Notes: generated by a model from the letters alone, not told the origin. 19,087 nucleotides of DNA from an uncultured Magnetococcales bacterium (GCA_903913345.1 CAIWLA010000574.1:1-19087); one strand, 5' to 3'; positions 10,178-18,216 are shown, counted from the stretch's first letter. Numbers and translations are program-made.

Positions 10178-11842
10178 TCAATGCCGACGCAACTCCCGCG
10201 CGGTGGCTGGCCAGCCCTGCTCCTCCAACAATCGGGCCGCCGCCAGACGGGGATCCTCAGGCAAATACCGGTTCTCCTCCGGCTTGAGATTGGGCGTCAC
10301 CACCAAACTGAGCCACTCCACCAGGGCACGATCCGAGGCACCCTCTGTCACCCACTCCCGCGCCTGATGAAACGCCAGGGCACGCTGCACATCCCGCGTC
10401 TGGGGCAAGGCCACCGCCAATTGATCCCGCAGACGCACCATCGGCTCATGCCTGCCCTGGGCAGTCAACAAAAACAATGCCTTGATCGCTCTGGATTTCA
10501 GGCCATCCGACCAGTTCGTCACCTTGGCCAGACGATCCAGAACGGCGGTTATCAACCCCGCCCCCGACTCGGGACACGAGGCCAGCAACAACAACCGTTG
10601 CCCATCGGCCTCCCCACTCGTCAACCCTTCCAGCCATTGCCAGGCCTGTTCCCGATCTCCCCGGACCCGCTCATATTCGGCATAGACCACCCGATAGGCC
10701 TCCGGAACGGAGCCAGACCACAACCCCTCCGGCTGCAATATGCCCCCCTCCTCCAACAACCCCAACCCCTCTTCTGCCTCCTGACGGAGCAATGCCTCCA
10801 ACGCCACCAACCGCTGTGCCTCCCCGCTGCCCTGAGCGGATTTCCCGACCGGACGCAACAAGGCGTTCAATCCGTTCATCCGTTGCTCCGCCGAGCGACG
10901 AACCGCTTCCGTCAGTTGCCGGTGGTCGCCATTGAGGGTACCGGGATCGTGGCCGGCCAGCCATTCGCGCAGCAGACGGGTATGCAGACGCAACAAACGG
11001 GGCAATGGACCCTCCTGCCGCAAACCGCTCTCCACCCAGGCGATGGCCGTGTTCCAATGGTGCTGGCGGGCCTCCCAGTTGGCCAGGGCCATCCACCGTG
11101 CCCGCCTCGGCAACGGATCGGTCGGCACGGCCATCTGGGCCAGTTGCACCATCCACTCATTCTCCTCCTGAGGCATCCCCTTGCGCCGGGCCAGATCCGC
11201 CAACCCCACCGACAACAAAGGATCCGGATTGGGCCGATCGGGATCCTGCTCATAAAGATGCAGTTGCAACTCCGCCTCCTCCAGACCATTCTGCTCCAGG
11301 GCACACAACCCGATCCCCAGTTGGGCCTGGAACCGTTTGGGATGCTGGGGATGGGCCATCAGAAAGGCCCCATAGAGACGACGGGCCTCCTCGCAATGGC
11401 CACTCTCCTGCTGACTGGCCGCCAGGAGCAAAACCAGATCGGGATAAGCGGTCTGGGCCTCCTCTGGTATCTGCCGCAAAAAGAGCTGAACCGCGTCAAA
11501 CTGCTCCAGCACCAACAGGGCCTCGGCCTTCAGACGCAACCAATCCGCCGCCGCCAGGGGTGCCCCTCCCCGACTGAGTGCCTCATTGGCCACCCGCAAC
11601 ACCAGGCGGGGATCCCCCCCGGCCAACAGACGCCGCGCCAAACCCACCGACAACAGCGGCTGACCGCCCACCGGATCCTCCCCGGTCAACGACTCTTCAT
11701 GCACCATCTCCGGCGGGGCCGCCCTGGCCATGATGGGCAGTGCCAGCAGCCACAACGCAGTCGCCATCCGTAGAGGTTTCGACAACCGCCTGCTCTGTCC
11801 CATGCGTCGACCATTATCCGTAGAGAAGGGAAACCCCATCAT
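10178..11842 (-). CDS. exported TPR-like helical repeat protein, unknown function
   Basis: I do not recognise a specific family. The protein, about 554 residues from the ATG at 11842, has a Sec-type signal: a basic stretch (RRLSKPLR), the hydrophobic MATALWLLALPIM and an ARA-A cleavage site near residue 41, so it should be periplasmic. No lipobox cysteine is seen. The mature part is almost entirely helical and rich in Leu, Ala, Glu and Arg; residues about 110-220 contain TPR-like repeats with small residues at fixed spacing (for example CEEARRLYGAF and LEEAELQLHLY). A later ATG at 11803 would give a more usual signal peptide length but lacks a ribosome binding site. It follows the AsmA-family gene by about 60 bases on the same strand and precedes the palindrome block before pyrR. 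An envelope scaffold role is inference. Confidence 0.72.
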   Translation of the reverse strand: MMGFPFSTDNGRRMGQSRRLSKPLRMATALWLLALPIMARAAPPEMVHEESLTGEDPVGGQPLLSVGLARRLLAGGDPRLVLRVANEALSRGGAPLAAADWLRLKAEALLVLEQFDAVQLFLRQIPEEAQTAYPDLVLLLAASQQESGHCEEARRLYGAFLMAHPQHPKRFQAQLGIGLCALEQNGLEEAELQLHLYEQDPDRPNPDPLLSVGLADLARRKGMPQEENEWMVQLAQMAVPTDPLPRRARWMALANWEARQHHWNTAIAWVESGLRQEGPLPRLLRLHTRLLREWLAGHDPGTLNGDHRQLTEAVRRSAEQRMNGLNALLRPVGKSAQGSGEAQRLVALEALLRQEAEEGLGLLEEGGILQPEGLWSGSVPEAYRVVYAEYERVRGDREQAWQWLEGLTSGEADGQRLLLLASCPESGAGLITAVLDRLAKVTNWSDGLKSRAIKALFLLTAQGRHEPMVRLRDQLAVALPQTRDVQRALAFHQAREWVTEGASDRALVEWLSLVVTPNLKPEENRYLPEDPRLAAARLLEEQGWPATARELRRH

Positions 11843-11900
11843 GACCACCATCACCTTTGATACACTTCAAGAATGGGACAAAACCCTCAGGATCTTTATT

Positions 11901-14315
11901 CTACTGTGCCACAGAGGCCGGGCGCAGGGCACCCATGAGCGGGGGCTTCAACGCCCCAAAATCCCCCTGAAGGCGCACCGGCAACACCAACCGTTGCCGG
12001 GAAGGGTCCAGACCACCCGGCAAGGCCGCCATCCCATCCACCTCCAGGGTATAGTCCACCGAACGCTGCGTCAGATCCACCGAACCCTTGCCCGTCGCCT
12101 GCCAGAGGGCCGACAGCATTCGAAAATCCTGATTGTCCACCACACCGCCGGTGATTTGACCGGTGGCCGTGAGCTGCGTAAAGGAGGTCGTTCCCCGTTT
12201 GTCGGTCCCGGCCTTTTCCACCCCGGACGACACCGATCGCGCCTCCTGGCTGGCGGCATACCCCTCCCGGAACCGCTCGGCCAGATCCATCCCCTGAATG
12301 GTGCCGTCATGGATCATCAAGGCCACCGTGCCGTGGCGATTTTTCCACAGGGTATCGGGATTTCGCCCCTGACTGCTGAGATGGACCACCCCATTGACCC
12401 GACCGGTCAGCCATCGGCCATCGGCCACCAGATGCAACAGCGGTTCAATCTGTATATCCGTCGCGGATTTATCCACCGTCAGCACCGGCTCGTCCCCCCG
12501 ATCATCCCATTGCAGGCGCGTCTCCAGGGTTCCTTCATGGATCGTCATCCGATACGGCTGCCATTGCAGTATGCGATCCTGAACCCCCACGATCAGGGAG
12601 AGATCGGTGGCGCGACCAGAGGCCGTCTGCACCTCGCCAAGGGACAAATGGCCCTGGAGATCCAACCCTTGCAACCACTGGCTCGGCAACTCTGGCAGCA
12701 ACCATTCCGGGGCCAGCATCGCCTGGGCAATCGCGTCTGCATGGTCGGGGCCGGTCCACTCCGGGGGAAGATAGCGATCCAGATCCAACCGATCCCCTTG
12801 CAGATCAAAACGGACCACCGCGCGACCCGTGGCAGAGGGTTCACCGGTATTCCAGTGCAGGTTGCCCACGATCCGGGAATGGTCCATCTCCAGGACCATA
12901 TCGGTCACCGCCAGGCTCTGATCATCGAGATGGATCGCCGCAGAACCGGAACCGCTCTGCAAGGCTGTGGGATCGGCGGTGAAGGGGACCGAGCGACCCA
13001 TGGCCACCAACAAGGCGCGCGGATCAAACCGAACGGCGGTCAACTGGGCATCCAGACTCGGACGACTCAGCAGGTGATCCCCATGCAACCGACCCTCTAT
13101 ATGGCTTTGGGCCGGACCGGAGACCTGCAAGGAATCGATATCCAAGGTCTCCTGTCGCCAATCCACCGCCATCGCGGATTGAAAATCCCACGCCACGCCA
13201 ACCGGAGGCAGTTGATCCGATTTGACCCGCCAGGTGACGCCACCTTGCGAAAAAGCGACCTTGCCGGTACGCAGATCGGCCTCCACGTCCTTTTTCATGA
13301 TCAGCGCGAATTCACGAAAGAGTCCCTTGTCACTCCAAACGGTCAGGGTGCTGTCCGACTGGGTGATATGGAGACTGTATGGCTCCGGCCCCATGGTCAC
13401 ATCGGAACGCCACACCAACTCGAACTCCTTGGCCAGGGGCAGGTTGACATGGCCGCGCATCGTGAATTCGGCATTCTGCCACTGGGTAATCGCCCGATCC
13501 GTCCGCGGCAGTGGACGGTATGCCAGGGTGACATGTCCCGTGAAGAGGGGTTCCTGGGTGGTCAAATCCGCCTGAAGCTGCACGGTGGAACGTCGATCGG
13601 AGAGACCCGACTGGGGCGTAAAGGCCAAATGGGTGGCTTGCAGACAAGAGACCTTTTGACCCTCCGCCTCACCCACCCGACAGAGGCGAACCGATCCCTC
13701 CCGCAGGGTGACCGACCGGACCGACAAGGCCGCCAGAACCTGTGTCCCCAGATGCACCAAAGAGACCGGCGTCCCCCCCGGTTTTCCATCCCTCTCAAAG
13801 TCCAACAGCTCGTCCGGTTGTGCCGCACTCTCCCCCTCTCTGGCCCCCTTCTGGGCCGCCTCCCCGGCCTCAGCCCGGTTCGCCGCCACCTGAGCCACCA
13901 GATCATCCCAATTGTTTTTGCCCGTGGCGTCACTCTCCAGGAAAAGTTCCACCCCGGTGGCAGAGGGTTGCTCCATCACAAACTGCAACTTGAACAGGTT
14001 GCGCAGATTCAGGTGGCCATGCAACCGCTGAATCTGGATCATGGGTCCAGGACCGAAGCCCGGTGCGTTGCTCAGGGAGATCTGTTTCAGGGTCAGAGAG
14101 GGGTTGGGAAAGAGGCTCCACTCCATGTCACCGGAAAAGGTCAGGGTGCGCCCGGTCTTTTCCAACACCTTGTCGGCTATTCGGGCTTTGTAGTTGTTGG
14201 GATTCAGGAGAACAGGCAGGGAGAGTGCCAGCAGGGATGACAGCACCATCAGGGCCAGGGCCGAATGGATCAGGAGCGTGACCGATTTGATCACCAAGGC
14301 GTCGGCGTTTTTCAC
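11901..14315 (-). CDS. AsmA-family envelope protein
   Basis: AsmA-family proteins are membrane-anchored periplasmic proteins linked to outer-membrane assembly and, in related members, phospholipid transport. The protein of about 804 residues begins with a single membrane anchor (about residues 8-37), followed by the AsmA N-terminal hallmark: LNPNNYKARI, TGRTLTFSGDMEWS, FPNPSLTLKQISLSNAPGFG. The rest is beta-rich with repeated strands, and the C-terminal part matches the AsmA-2 type domain (TDIQIEPLL, LTGRVNGVVHLSSQG, the GTIQGMDL region and LTATGQITGGVV). I chose the GTG at 14315: the frame is open to 14714 but has only an ATG at 14540 inside the neighbouring gene, and the residues between do not look like protein. 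The GTG overlaps the TGA of a 37-codon mini-ORF. It lies about 210 bases behind the flavin oxidoreductase gene. Confidence 0.87.
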   Translation of the reverse strand: MKNADALVIKSVTLLIHSALALMVLSSLLALSLPVLLNPNNYKARIADKVLEKTGRTLTFSGDMEWSLFPNPSLTLKQISLSNAPGFGPGPMIQIQRLHGHLNLRNLFKLQFVMEQPSATGVELFLESDATGKNNWDDLVAQVAANRAEAGEAAQKGAREGESAAQPDELLDFERDGKPGGTPVSLVHLGTQVLAALSVRSVTLREGSVRLCRVGEAEGQKVSCLQATHLAFTPQSGLSDRRSTVQLQADLTTQEPLFTGHVTLAYRPLPRTDRAITQWQNAEFTMRGHVNLPLAKEFELVWRSDVTMGPEPYSLHITQSDSTLTVWSDKGLFREFALIMKKDVEADLRTGKVAFSQGGVTWRVKSDQLPPVGVAWDFQSAMAVDWRQETLDIDSLQVSGPAQSHIEGRLHGDHLLSRPSLDAQLTAVRFDPRALLVAMGRSVPFTADPTALQSGSGSAAIHLDDQSLAVTDMVLEMDHSRIVGNLHWNTGEPSATGRAVVRFDLQGDRLDLDRYLPPEWTGPDHADAIAQAMLAPEWLLPELPSQWLQGLDLQGHLSLGEVQTASGRATDLSLIVGVQDRILQWQPYRMTIHEGTLETRLQWDDRGDEPVLTVDKSATDIQIEPLLHLVADGRWLTGRVNGVVHLSSQGRNPDTLWKNRHGTVALMIHDGTIQGMDLAERFREGYAASQEARSVSSGVEKAGTDKRGTTSFTQLTATGQITGGVVDNQDFRMLSALWQATGKGSVDLTQRSVDYTLEVDGMAALPGGLDPSRQRLVLPVRLQGDFGALKPPLMGALRPASVAQ

Positions 14316-14425
14316 GTGGACTGACCGTTCATGGTGGTCCCACTGCTCCAGCGATGGCGGCCACCACGGCCCGCACCCCTCCGGCCCAGGATTCCACCGT
14401 TGCCGATGGTCAAACAGGTTGTCAT
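14312..14425 (-). CDS. possible 37-codon leader ORF coupled to the AsmA-family gene
   Basis: A frame of 37 codons runs from ATG 14425 to TGA 14312-14314, and its TGA overlaps the GTG of the AsmA-family gene (GTGA). GGAGA lies 8 bases before its ATG. The predicted peptide is Gly/Arg-rich (NGGILGRRGAGRGG) and matches nothing I know. It would explain how the AsmA gene, whose GTG has no ribosome binding site, is translated, but short frames in GC-rich DNA are common. Nothing else is visible in the 211 bases from 14316 to 14526. Confidence 0.28.
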   Translation of the reverse strand: MTTCLTIGNGGILGRRGAGRGGRHRWSSGTTMNGQST

Positions 14426-14526
14426 GGCGTCGATCTCCCACTCCCTTCAGGATCTGATGACAGGCCGACCGGTTCAAGAACCACCCGGCACGACCTGCCA
14501 CAGGATAGAGGGATCTCTCCCGTTGG

Positions 14527-15648
14527 TCAATCCCCGGCATGGAGACGTTCCTTCTCTCTTTGCTTGACGCAGTAGATCCCCCCCTCTTCGAGGCCCGGTT
14601 TGAAACAGCCGTTGCAGGATTGGCAGGCGGCCGGAGAGCCTCCCCCCTGCCGCCACTTGGCCGCCAGATCCGGTTCACGAATGAAGGGACGCGCCATGGC
14701 GATATAATCCGCACCCCCTGACTGCAAGGTCTCTTCCACCACAGCCCGGCTGCGAAAACCGCCCACGACCATCACCGGACAAGAGACGACCGCCTTGACC
14801 TGCCGGGCCAACTCCCGATGATATCCCTCCTCGGCGGGGGATTTGGCCCGACCCCGTGCCGGCGTCCGCTCCCCGGAGTCCGCCGTCCCGCCGCTCACTT
14901 CAATCGCATCCATCCCCGCCGCATCCAACCGCCTGGCCGCCTCTATCGCCTCCTCCCCGATCAAACCGCCCTCCAGGAAATCATCGACATTGAGCTTGAT
15001 CAGCACCGGATAGTGGAGGCCCACCGCCTGCCGCACCGCCGCATAGACCTCCATCAGGAATCGCCGTCGGTTTTCCACACTGCCGCCATATTCATCGGCG
15101 CGCCGGTTGGTCAGGGGCGACAGGAACTGGTTGATCAGATAGCCATGGGCAGCATGCAGTTGGACCGCATCAAAACCATACTCCTTGGCCCGTGCCGCAC
15201 CCGCCGCAAAGGCGGCAATCATGGACTCTATGTCAGACCGCGTCATCGCCACCGATGGTCCAGGCGAGGAGGCCAATCCAATCCCGGAGGGAGAGACAGG
15301 CAGACAATCCAGTCCCGCCGTGTTGGCCTTGCCCCCCGTATGCACCAACTGCATGGCGATCGAACCCCCTTCTGCATGAACCACATCCGTCAAATGCCGC
15401 ATCTCATCGGCAAAATCATCGGTATAAATACCCATCGTGCCAGGCAATTGTCGGCCATCGGGACGCACATAGGCATACCCGGTCACAATCAACCCCACCC
15501 CACCCCGCGCCAAATCCCGATAACAGGAAACCAGCTTTTCCGTCGGACGCCCCTCCCCGGTACACATCCCTTCCCAGGTGGCCGAACGGACCAGACGGTT
15601 TTCCAACACCATGCCATTGATGACGGTCCTTTCAAATATGTGGCTCAT
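14527..15648 (-). CDS. Old Yellow Enzyme-family NADH:flavin oxidoreductase with C-terminal Cys cluster
   Basis: This 373-residue protein is a TIM-barrel FMN enzyme of the Old Yellow Enzyme family, which reduces activated C=C bonds with NAD(P)H. The visible parts are the FMN-binding N-terminus (NRLVRSATWEG, 17-27), the active-site HAAHGY with His165 and His168, the family signature QFLSPLTNRRADEYGGS (174-190) and the FMN phosphate region VVGGF...GGADYIAMARPF. The C-terminus has CQSCNGC followed by Cys360, the spacing C-x2-C-x2-C-x11-C, similar to the 4Fe-4S site of 2,4-dienoyl-CoA reductase (FadH). The FAD/NADPH domain that follows in FadH is absent. The ATG at 15648 has GGAGAGG upstream. The substrate is unknown. 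It is divergent from the channel gene. Confidence 0.9.
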   Translation of the reverse strand: MSHIFERTVINGMVLENRLVRSATWEGMCTGEGRPTEKLVSCYRDLARGGVGLIVTGYAYVRPDGRQLPGTMGIYTDDFADEMRHLTDVVHAEGGSIAMQLVHTGGKANTAGLDCLPVSPSGIGLASSPGPSVAMTRSDIESMIAAFAAGAARAKEYGFDAVQLHAAHGYLINQFLSPLTNRRADEYGGSVENRRRFLMEVYAAVRQAVGLHYPVLIKLNVDDFLEGGLIGEEAIEAARRLDAAGMDAIEVSGGTADSGERTPARGRAKSPAEEGYHRELARQVKAVVSCPVMVVGGFRSRAVVEETLQSGGADYIAMARPFIREPDLAAKWRQGGGSPAACQSCNGCFKPGLEEGGIYCVKQREKERLHAGD

Positions 15649-15861
15649 CTTGTTGCACCTCTCCAATAGACAGTTAAGCGGAAAACACCGACCCGCGAGC
15701 ATCCTACCAGAAAAGAGGGCGACAAGACAATCGCGGGCACGCCCCTTTCCCGCCACCCATCCAGACCGTCCAACAACCCATCCCTCACAATTTCCGTTGC
15801 AGAATGACTTGAAAGACCGCACAATGCACAATCGTTTATCTTTTTTTGGTACCAGAATTGC

Positions 15862-15890
15862 TTGAAAATAGGTGACTCACCTTCTAAAAA
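15862..15890 (+). promoter_or_regulatory. candidate promoter of the K+ channel gene with internal palindrome
   Basis: A -35 TTGAAA (15862-15867) and a -10 TAAAAA (15885-15890) are separated by exactly 17 bases. The 11-base perfect palindrome GGTGACTCACC (15871-15881) sits in the spacer, where a bound repressor would block polymerase. The predicted start is about 20 bases before the ATG at 15916. The remaining DNA back to 15649 should hold the promoter of the divergent oxidoreductase gene, for which I see only a weak candidate (TTGTCT with TAGGAT, spacer 18). Confidence 0.45.
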
Positions 15891-15915
15891 ATATTTCGAC
15901 GGAGGACGACCCGAC

Positions 15916-17229
15916 ATGTCGCTGCCCTTTTTTTATCCAGATAAACGCTTCAAAAGAAGCTGGAATTTCGGCATCTTCCTGGGCGTCTTCTGGTATGCGC
16001 TGACCGTGCCCATCCGGGTCGTCCTGCCCACTACCGAGTTTGCGGAATGGGCACTCTGGCTGGATCAACTCTTTTCCGTGCTGTTTATTGTGGACATTTT
16101 TATCAGTATGCGCACGGCGGTCTATGTCGCCGGGGAACCGGTCAGCAATCAAAAATTTTTGCTGGAAAATTACCTGAAAGGGTGGCTCGTGGCCGATCTG
16201 CTCTCGGCCATGCCCTTTGTGGCCATCGCCATTTCGGCGGGGTATGCCGATGTGGCCCCTCTGGCGGGGTTGTTGCGTCTGCTGCGCATACCCAAGGTGC
16301 CCCGTCTGCTCAAAGAGTCGGGCAGCTTCCTCCCCATGGGCACCTTTGAACGGGCCGCCATCATGCTCTTCTGGCTCACGGTGGCCATCAATACCGTAGC
16401 ATGCAGTTGGGCCGCGATCTATCCGAATGACGGAACCATGACGCCCCCAACCTTTTTCAACAAGGCCCTCTATTGGAGCGTCACCACCCTCTCTTCCACC
16501 GGCTATGGCGACATCACCCCCACCGACAATCCGGGACGGATACTGGCCTCCTTCGTCATGCTGATTGGGGTGCTCTTCAATGGTTTTATCATTGCCAGCA
16601 TCTCCTCCATCGTCCTCCAGGCCAATGCCTATCGCCTGAAGCAACAGGAAAAACTGGTCAACCTGGCCTCCTTCTTCAACCAGTTCGGGGTGCCGAAGGA
16701 GTTGCAGAACGCCATTTTCAGCTATTACGCCCACTCCGCCACCGAAAAGGCCGTCAACAGCAAAGAGATTATCGAGAGCCTGCCCGATGCCTTTCAAAAA
16801 GAGGTATTGCACAAGATAAACATGCACATGATCGAGCAGGTGCCACTGTTCAAAGGCACCTCCACGGAGTGTCTGTCGGCCTTTGCGGGCGTCTTGATCT
16901 CGGAAATATTCAATCCCGGCCAGGATATTATCGAATATGGTGCCATCGGCCAGGAGATGTATTTTCTGCAGCACGGGATTGTCGAGGTATTGACCGCCGA
17001 GGGGTATCCCGTGACCCGTCTGCGCAACAACAGTTTCTTTGGTGAGATGGCACTGCTGGGTGGCATCAAGCGCACGGCCACCATTCGCGCCGTCACCGTC
17101 TGCGATATTTACAAGCTGGAAAAGACCGATTTTGATCGGATCATGGAACAATTCCCGGATGTCCGAGCCAGACTGACCTCGCAGAGCAGCCAACGCAAGG
17201 CACCACCAACGGGTCATGCCAAATCCTGA
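15916..17229 (+). CDS. cyclic-nucleotide-gated, voltage-sensor-type K+ channel
   Basis: The 437-residue protein has the layout of a six-helix channel in the HCN/CNG/KAT class. S1 lies at about 17-37, S2 at 50-70, S3 at 88-108, and S4 carries a basic residue every third position (Arg121, Arg124, Lys127, Arg130, Lys133). S5 follows at about 143-168, then the pore with selectivity filter TLSSTGYGD (191-199), and S6 at about 207-235. A C-linker region precedes a cyclic-nucleotide-binding domain (about 305-415) with the phosphate-binding cassette FGEMALL...KRTATIRA (375-391), including the key Arg386. TGYGD predicts K+ selectivity; cAMP or cGMP gating is inferred. The ATG at 15916 has GGAGGA 9 bases before it. 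It is a single-gene unit ended by a strong terminator. The physiological role is unknown; it sits in the inner membrane. Confidence 0.93.
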   Translation: MSLPFFYPDKRFKRSWNFGIFLGVFWYALTVPIRVVLPTTEFAEWALWLDQLFSVLFIVDIFISMRTAVYVAGEPVSNQKFLLENYLKGWLVADLLSAMPFVAIAISAGYADVAPLAGLLRLLRIPKVPRLLKESGSFLPMGTFERAAIMLFWLTVAINTVACSWAAIYPNDGTMTPPTFFNKALYWSVTTLSSTGYGDITPTDNPGRILASFVMLIGVLFNGFIIASISSIVLQANAYRLKQQEKLVNLASFFNQFGVPKELQNAIFSYYAHSATEKAVNSKEIIESLPDAFQKEVLHKINMHMIEQVPLFKGTSTECLSAFAGVLISEIFNPGQDIIEYGAIGQEMYFLQHGIVEVLTAEGYPVTRLRNNSFFGEMALLGGIKRTATIRAVTVCDIYKLEKTDFDRIMEQFPDVRARLTSQSSQRKAPPTGHAKS

Positions 17230-17231
17230 TG

Positions 17232-17250
17232 GGGGTTTCGACCCCTTTTT
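17232..17250 (+). terminator. rho-independent terminator of the channel gene
   Basis: Directly after the channel stop codon, GGGGT (17232-17236) and ACCCC (17241-17245) form a GC-rich stem closed by a TTCG tetraloop, followed by five Ts (17246-17250). UUCG is an especially stable RNA loop, so this should terminate efficiently. Confidence 0.88.
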
Positions 17251-17261
17251 GATTTGTGGTG

Positions 17262-17338
17262 GATGCCAGTTGACGAATGAGGTATCGTAGGTACCATACG
17301 TATTGCTGACTGGCAGTCTTTTCAGACGGTCTGGCATC
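17262..17338. repeat. three TGCCAG half-sites around the HEPN/MNT promoter
   Basis: GATGCCAGT (17262-17270) is matched in inverted form by ACTGGCA (17309-17315) and by CTGGCATC (17331-17338). The first and third sites are perfect 8-base inverted repeats; the first and second share 7. They bracket the predicted promoter and stop shortly before the HEPN start codon, a layout expected of an autoregulatory operator, but no bound protein is known. Confidence 0.45.
17270..17297 (+). promoter_or_regulatory. candidate promoter of the HEPN/MNT unit
   Basis: A -35 TTGACG (17270-17275, 5 of 6 consensus) lies 16 bases before a -10 TACCAT (17292-17297, 4 of 6). Because the terminator at 17232-17250 isolates this unit from the channel gene, a promoter in this gap is expected. 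Confidence 0.45.
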
Positions 17339-17351
17339 GGGGAGGGGAGAG

Positions 17352-17737
17352 ATGAATGTCGAGCAACAGGTGGCGTACTGGCGCACGGGATCCGACGAAG
17401 ATTGGGAAATGGCTGAGATTGCCCTGGAAAAAAGGAAAATCCGCCATGGGTTGTTCTTCCTTCATCTGGCCATGGAAAAATTGCTCAAAGCCCATGTATG
17501 CCGCGTGACGGGAGAGTACCCACCCAAGATCATGATCTCATCCGCCTGACCAACCAGGCGGGATTGGACCTTTCCGAGGCATGGATGCTGCTTTTGGGCC
17601 GAATGAATGCCTTCTGCCTGATTGGTCGGTATCCCGGCAACCCAACTCAAAACATTTCCATCGATGTCGCCCATCGCTACCTACACGATGCGCAGGAGGT
17701 CAGAGCGTGGCTGCAACAGACATTGTCCTCACCATAA
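17352..17737 (+). pseudogene. HEPN-domain protein of an MNT/HEPN pair, frameshifted
   Basis: HEPN proteins paired with minimal nucleotidyltransferases are the toxin or effector halves of widespread toxin-antitoxin-like modules. The ATG at 17352 is preceded by GGAGGGGAGAG. The first part reads DWEMAEIALEKRKIRHGLFF and HLAMEKLLKAHV, a typical HEPN start, then stops at 17547-17549. The downstream part continues in another frame as HDLIRLTNQAGLDL, LLGRMNAFCLIGRYPGN and a C-terminal helix, ending at 17737. One missing base near 17529-17530 explains this: adding a base restores P-P-K-x-H-D-L, as in intact family members. The site is not a homopolymer. The restored protein would be about 128 residues and has the RYPG motif of this class; I see no clear RX4HXY RNase motif. 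A sequencing error is the alternative to a real mutation. Confidence 0.8.
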
Positions 17738-18033
17738 AAAGCTATCTGCACCGCCTGGAGGAACGGGGCATGCCCATTGCCTTCGGGGTTCTGTACGGCT
17801 CCTTTGCGCGGGGCGATGTGCACACTGATAGCGATGTCGATCTGGTGGTGGTCTCCCCCCGTTTTGACAATCCCGATTCCTGGCAGGATACGGAACTGTT
17901 GTGGGAAACCACTGTATTCACCGATAGCCGCATCGAACCAGTAGGGGTCGGTGCCAGACAGTGGGAGGAAGATGGTGGCATACCCCTGATTGAAATCGCC
18001 CGCCGTGAAGGGCGAATTATTTCACCGAATTGA
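17707..18033 (+). CDS. minimal nucleotidyltransferase (MNT), partner of HEPN protein
   Basis: This 108-residue protein belongs to the DNA polymerase beta-like minimal nucleotidyltransferases, which in MntA/HepT systems act as antitoxins by AMPylating the HEPN partner. The metal-binding signature is clear: GSFARG (31-36) followed by SDVDLVVV with Asp43 and Asp45; Glu77 in RIEPVGV is a candidate third acidic residue. The GTG at 17707 is chosen because a near-perfect AGGAGGT lies 7 bases before it; the frame is open further upstream but runs antisense to no signal and inside the HEPN gene. The gene overlaps the HEPN end by 31 bases, the usual coupled order. It is intact although the HEPN frame is broken. 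Confidence 0.88.
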   Translation: MAATDIVLTIKSYLHRLEERGMPIAFGVLYGSFARGDVHTDSDVDLVVVSPRFDNPDSWQDTELLWETTVFTDSRIEPVGVGARQWEEDGGIPLIEIARREGRIISPN

Positions 18034-18216
18034 TTCGGGTGTCGACTGCATGAACCCGTGCATTTTGAGCTTTACCGATCGTAGCCCGCATCATAATGTT
18101 CTGCCTCGGACGAAATGTTAGACCTTGTTCTGGGGATGCGGGTGGAGCAGAAGGTAAGGCAGTGGTTGTTGTGTACAGCGAATGTGTTTTTTTGTTTTAC
18201 CTGTGGGAGCATGACC

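Noticed and set aside
10169..14240. two long plus-strand frames (534 and 836 residues) opposite the TPR-like and AsmA-family genes
   Set aside because: Composition of shadows (Gln, His, Pro, Arg); the minus-strand frames have a signal peptide or membrane anchor and family motifs.
15877..17337. 486-residue minus-strand frame opposite the channel gene
   Set aside because: The plus strand encodes an unmistakable K+ channel; the opposite frame is Gly/His-rich without motifs.
18085..18142. inverted repeat CCCGCATC/GATGCGGG upstream of hicB
   Set aside because: Only 8 bases with a 42-base loop and no supporting signal; could be chance.
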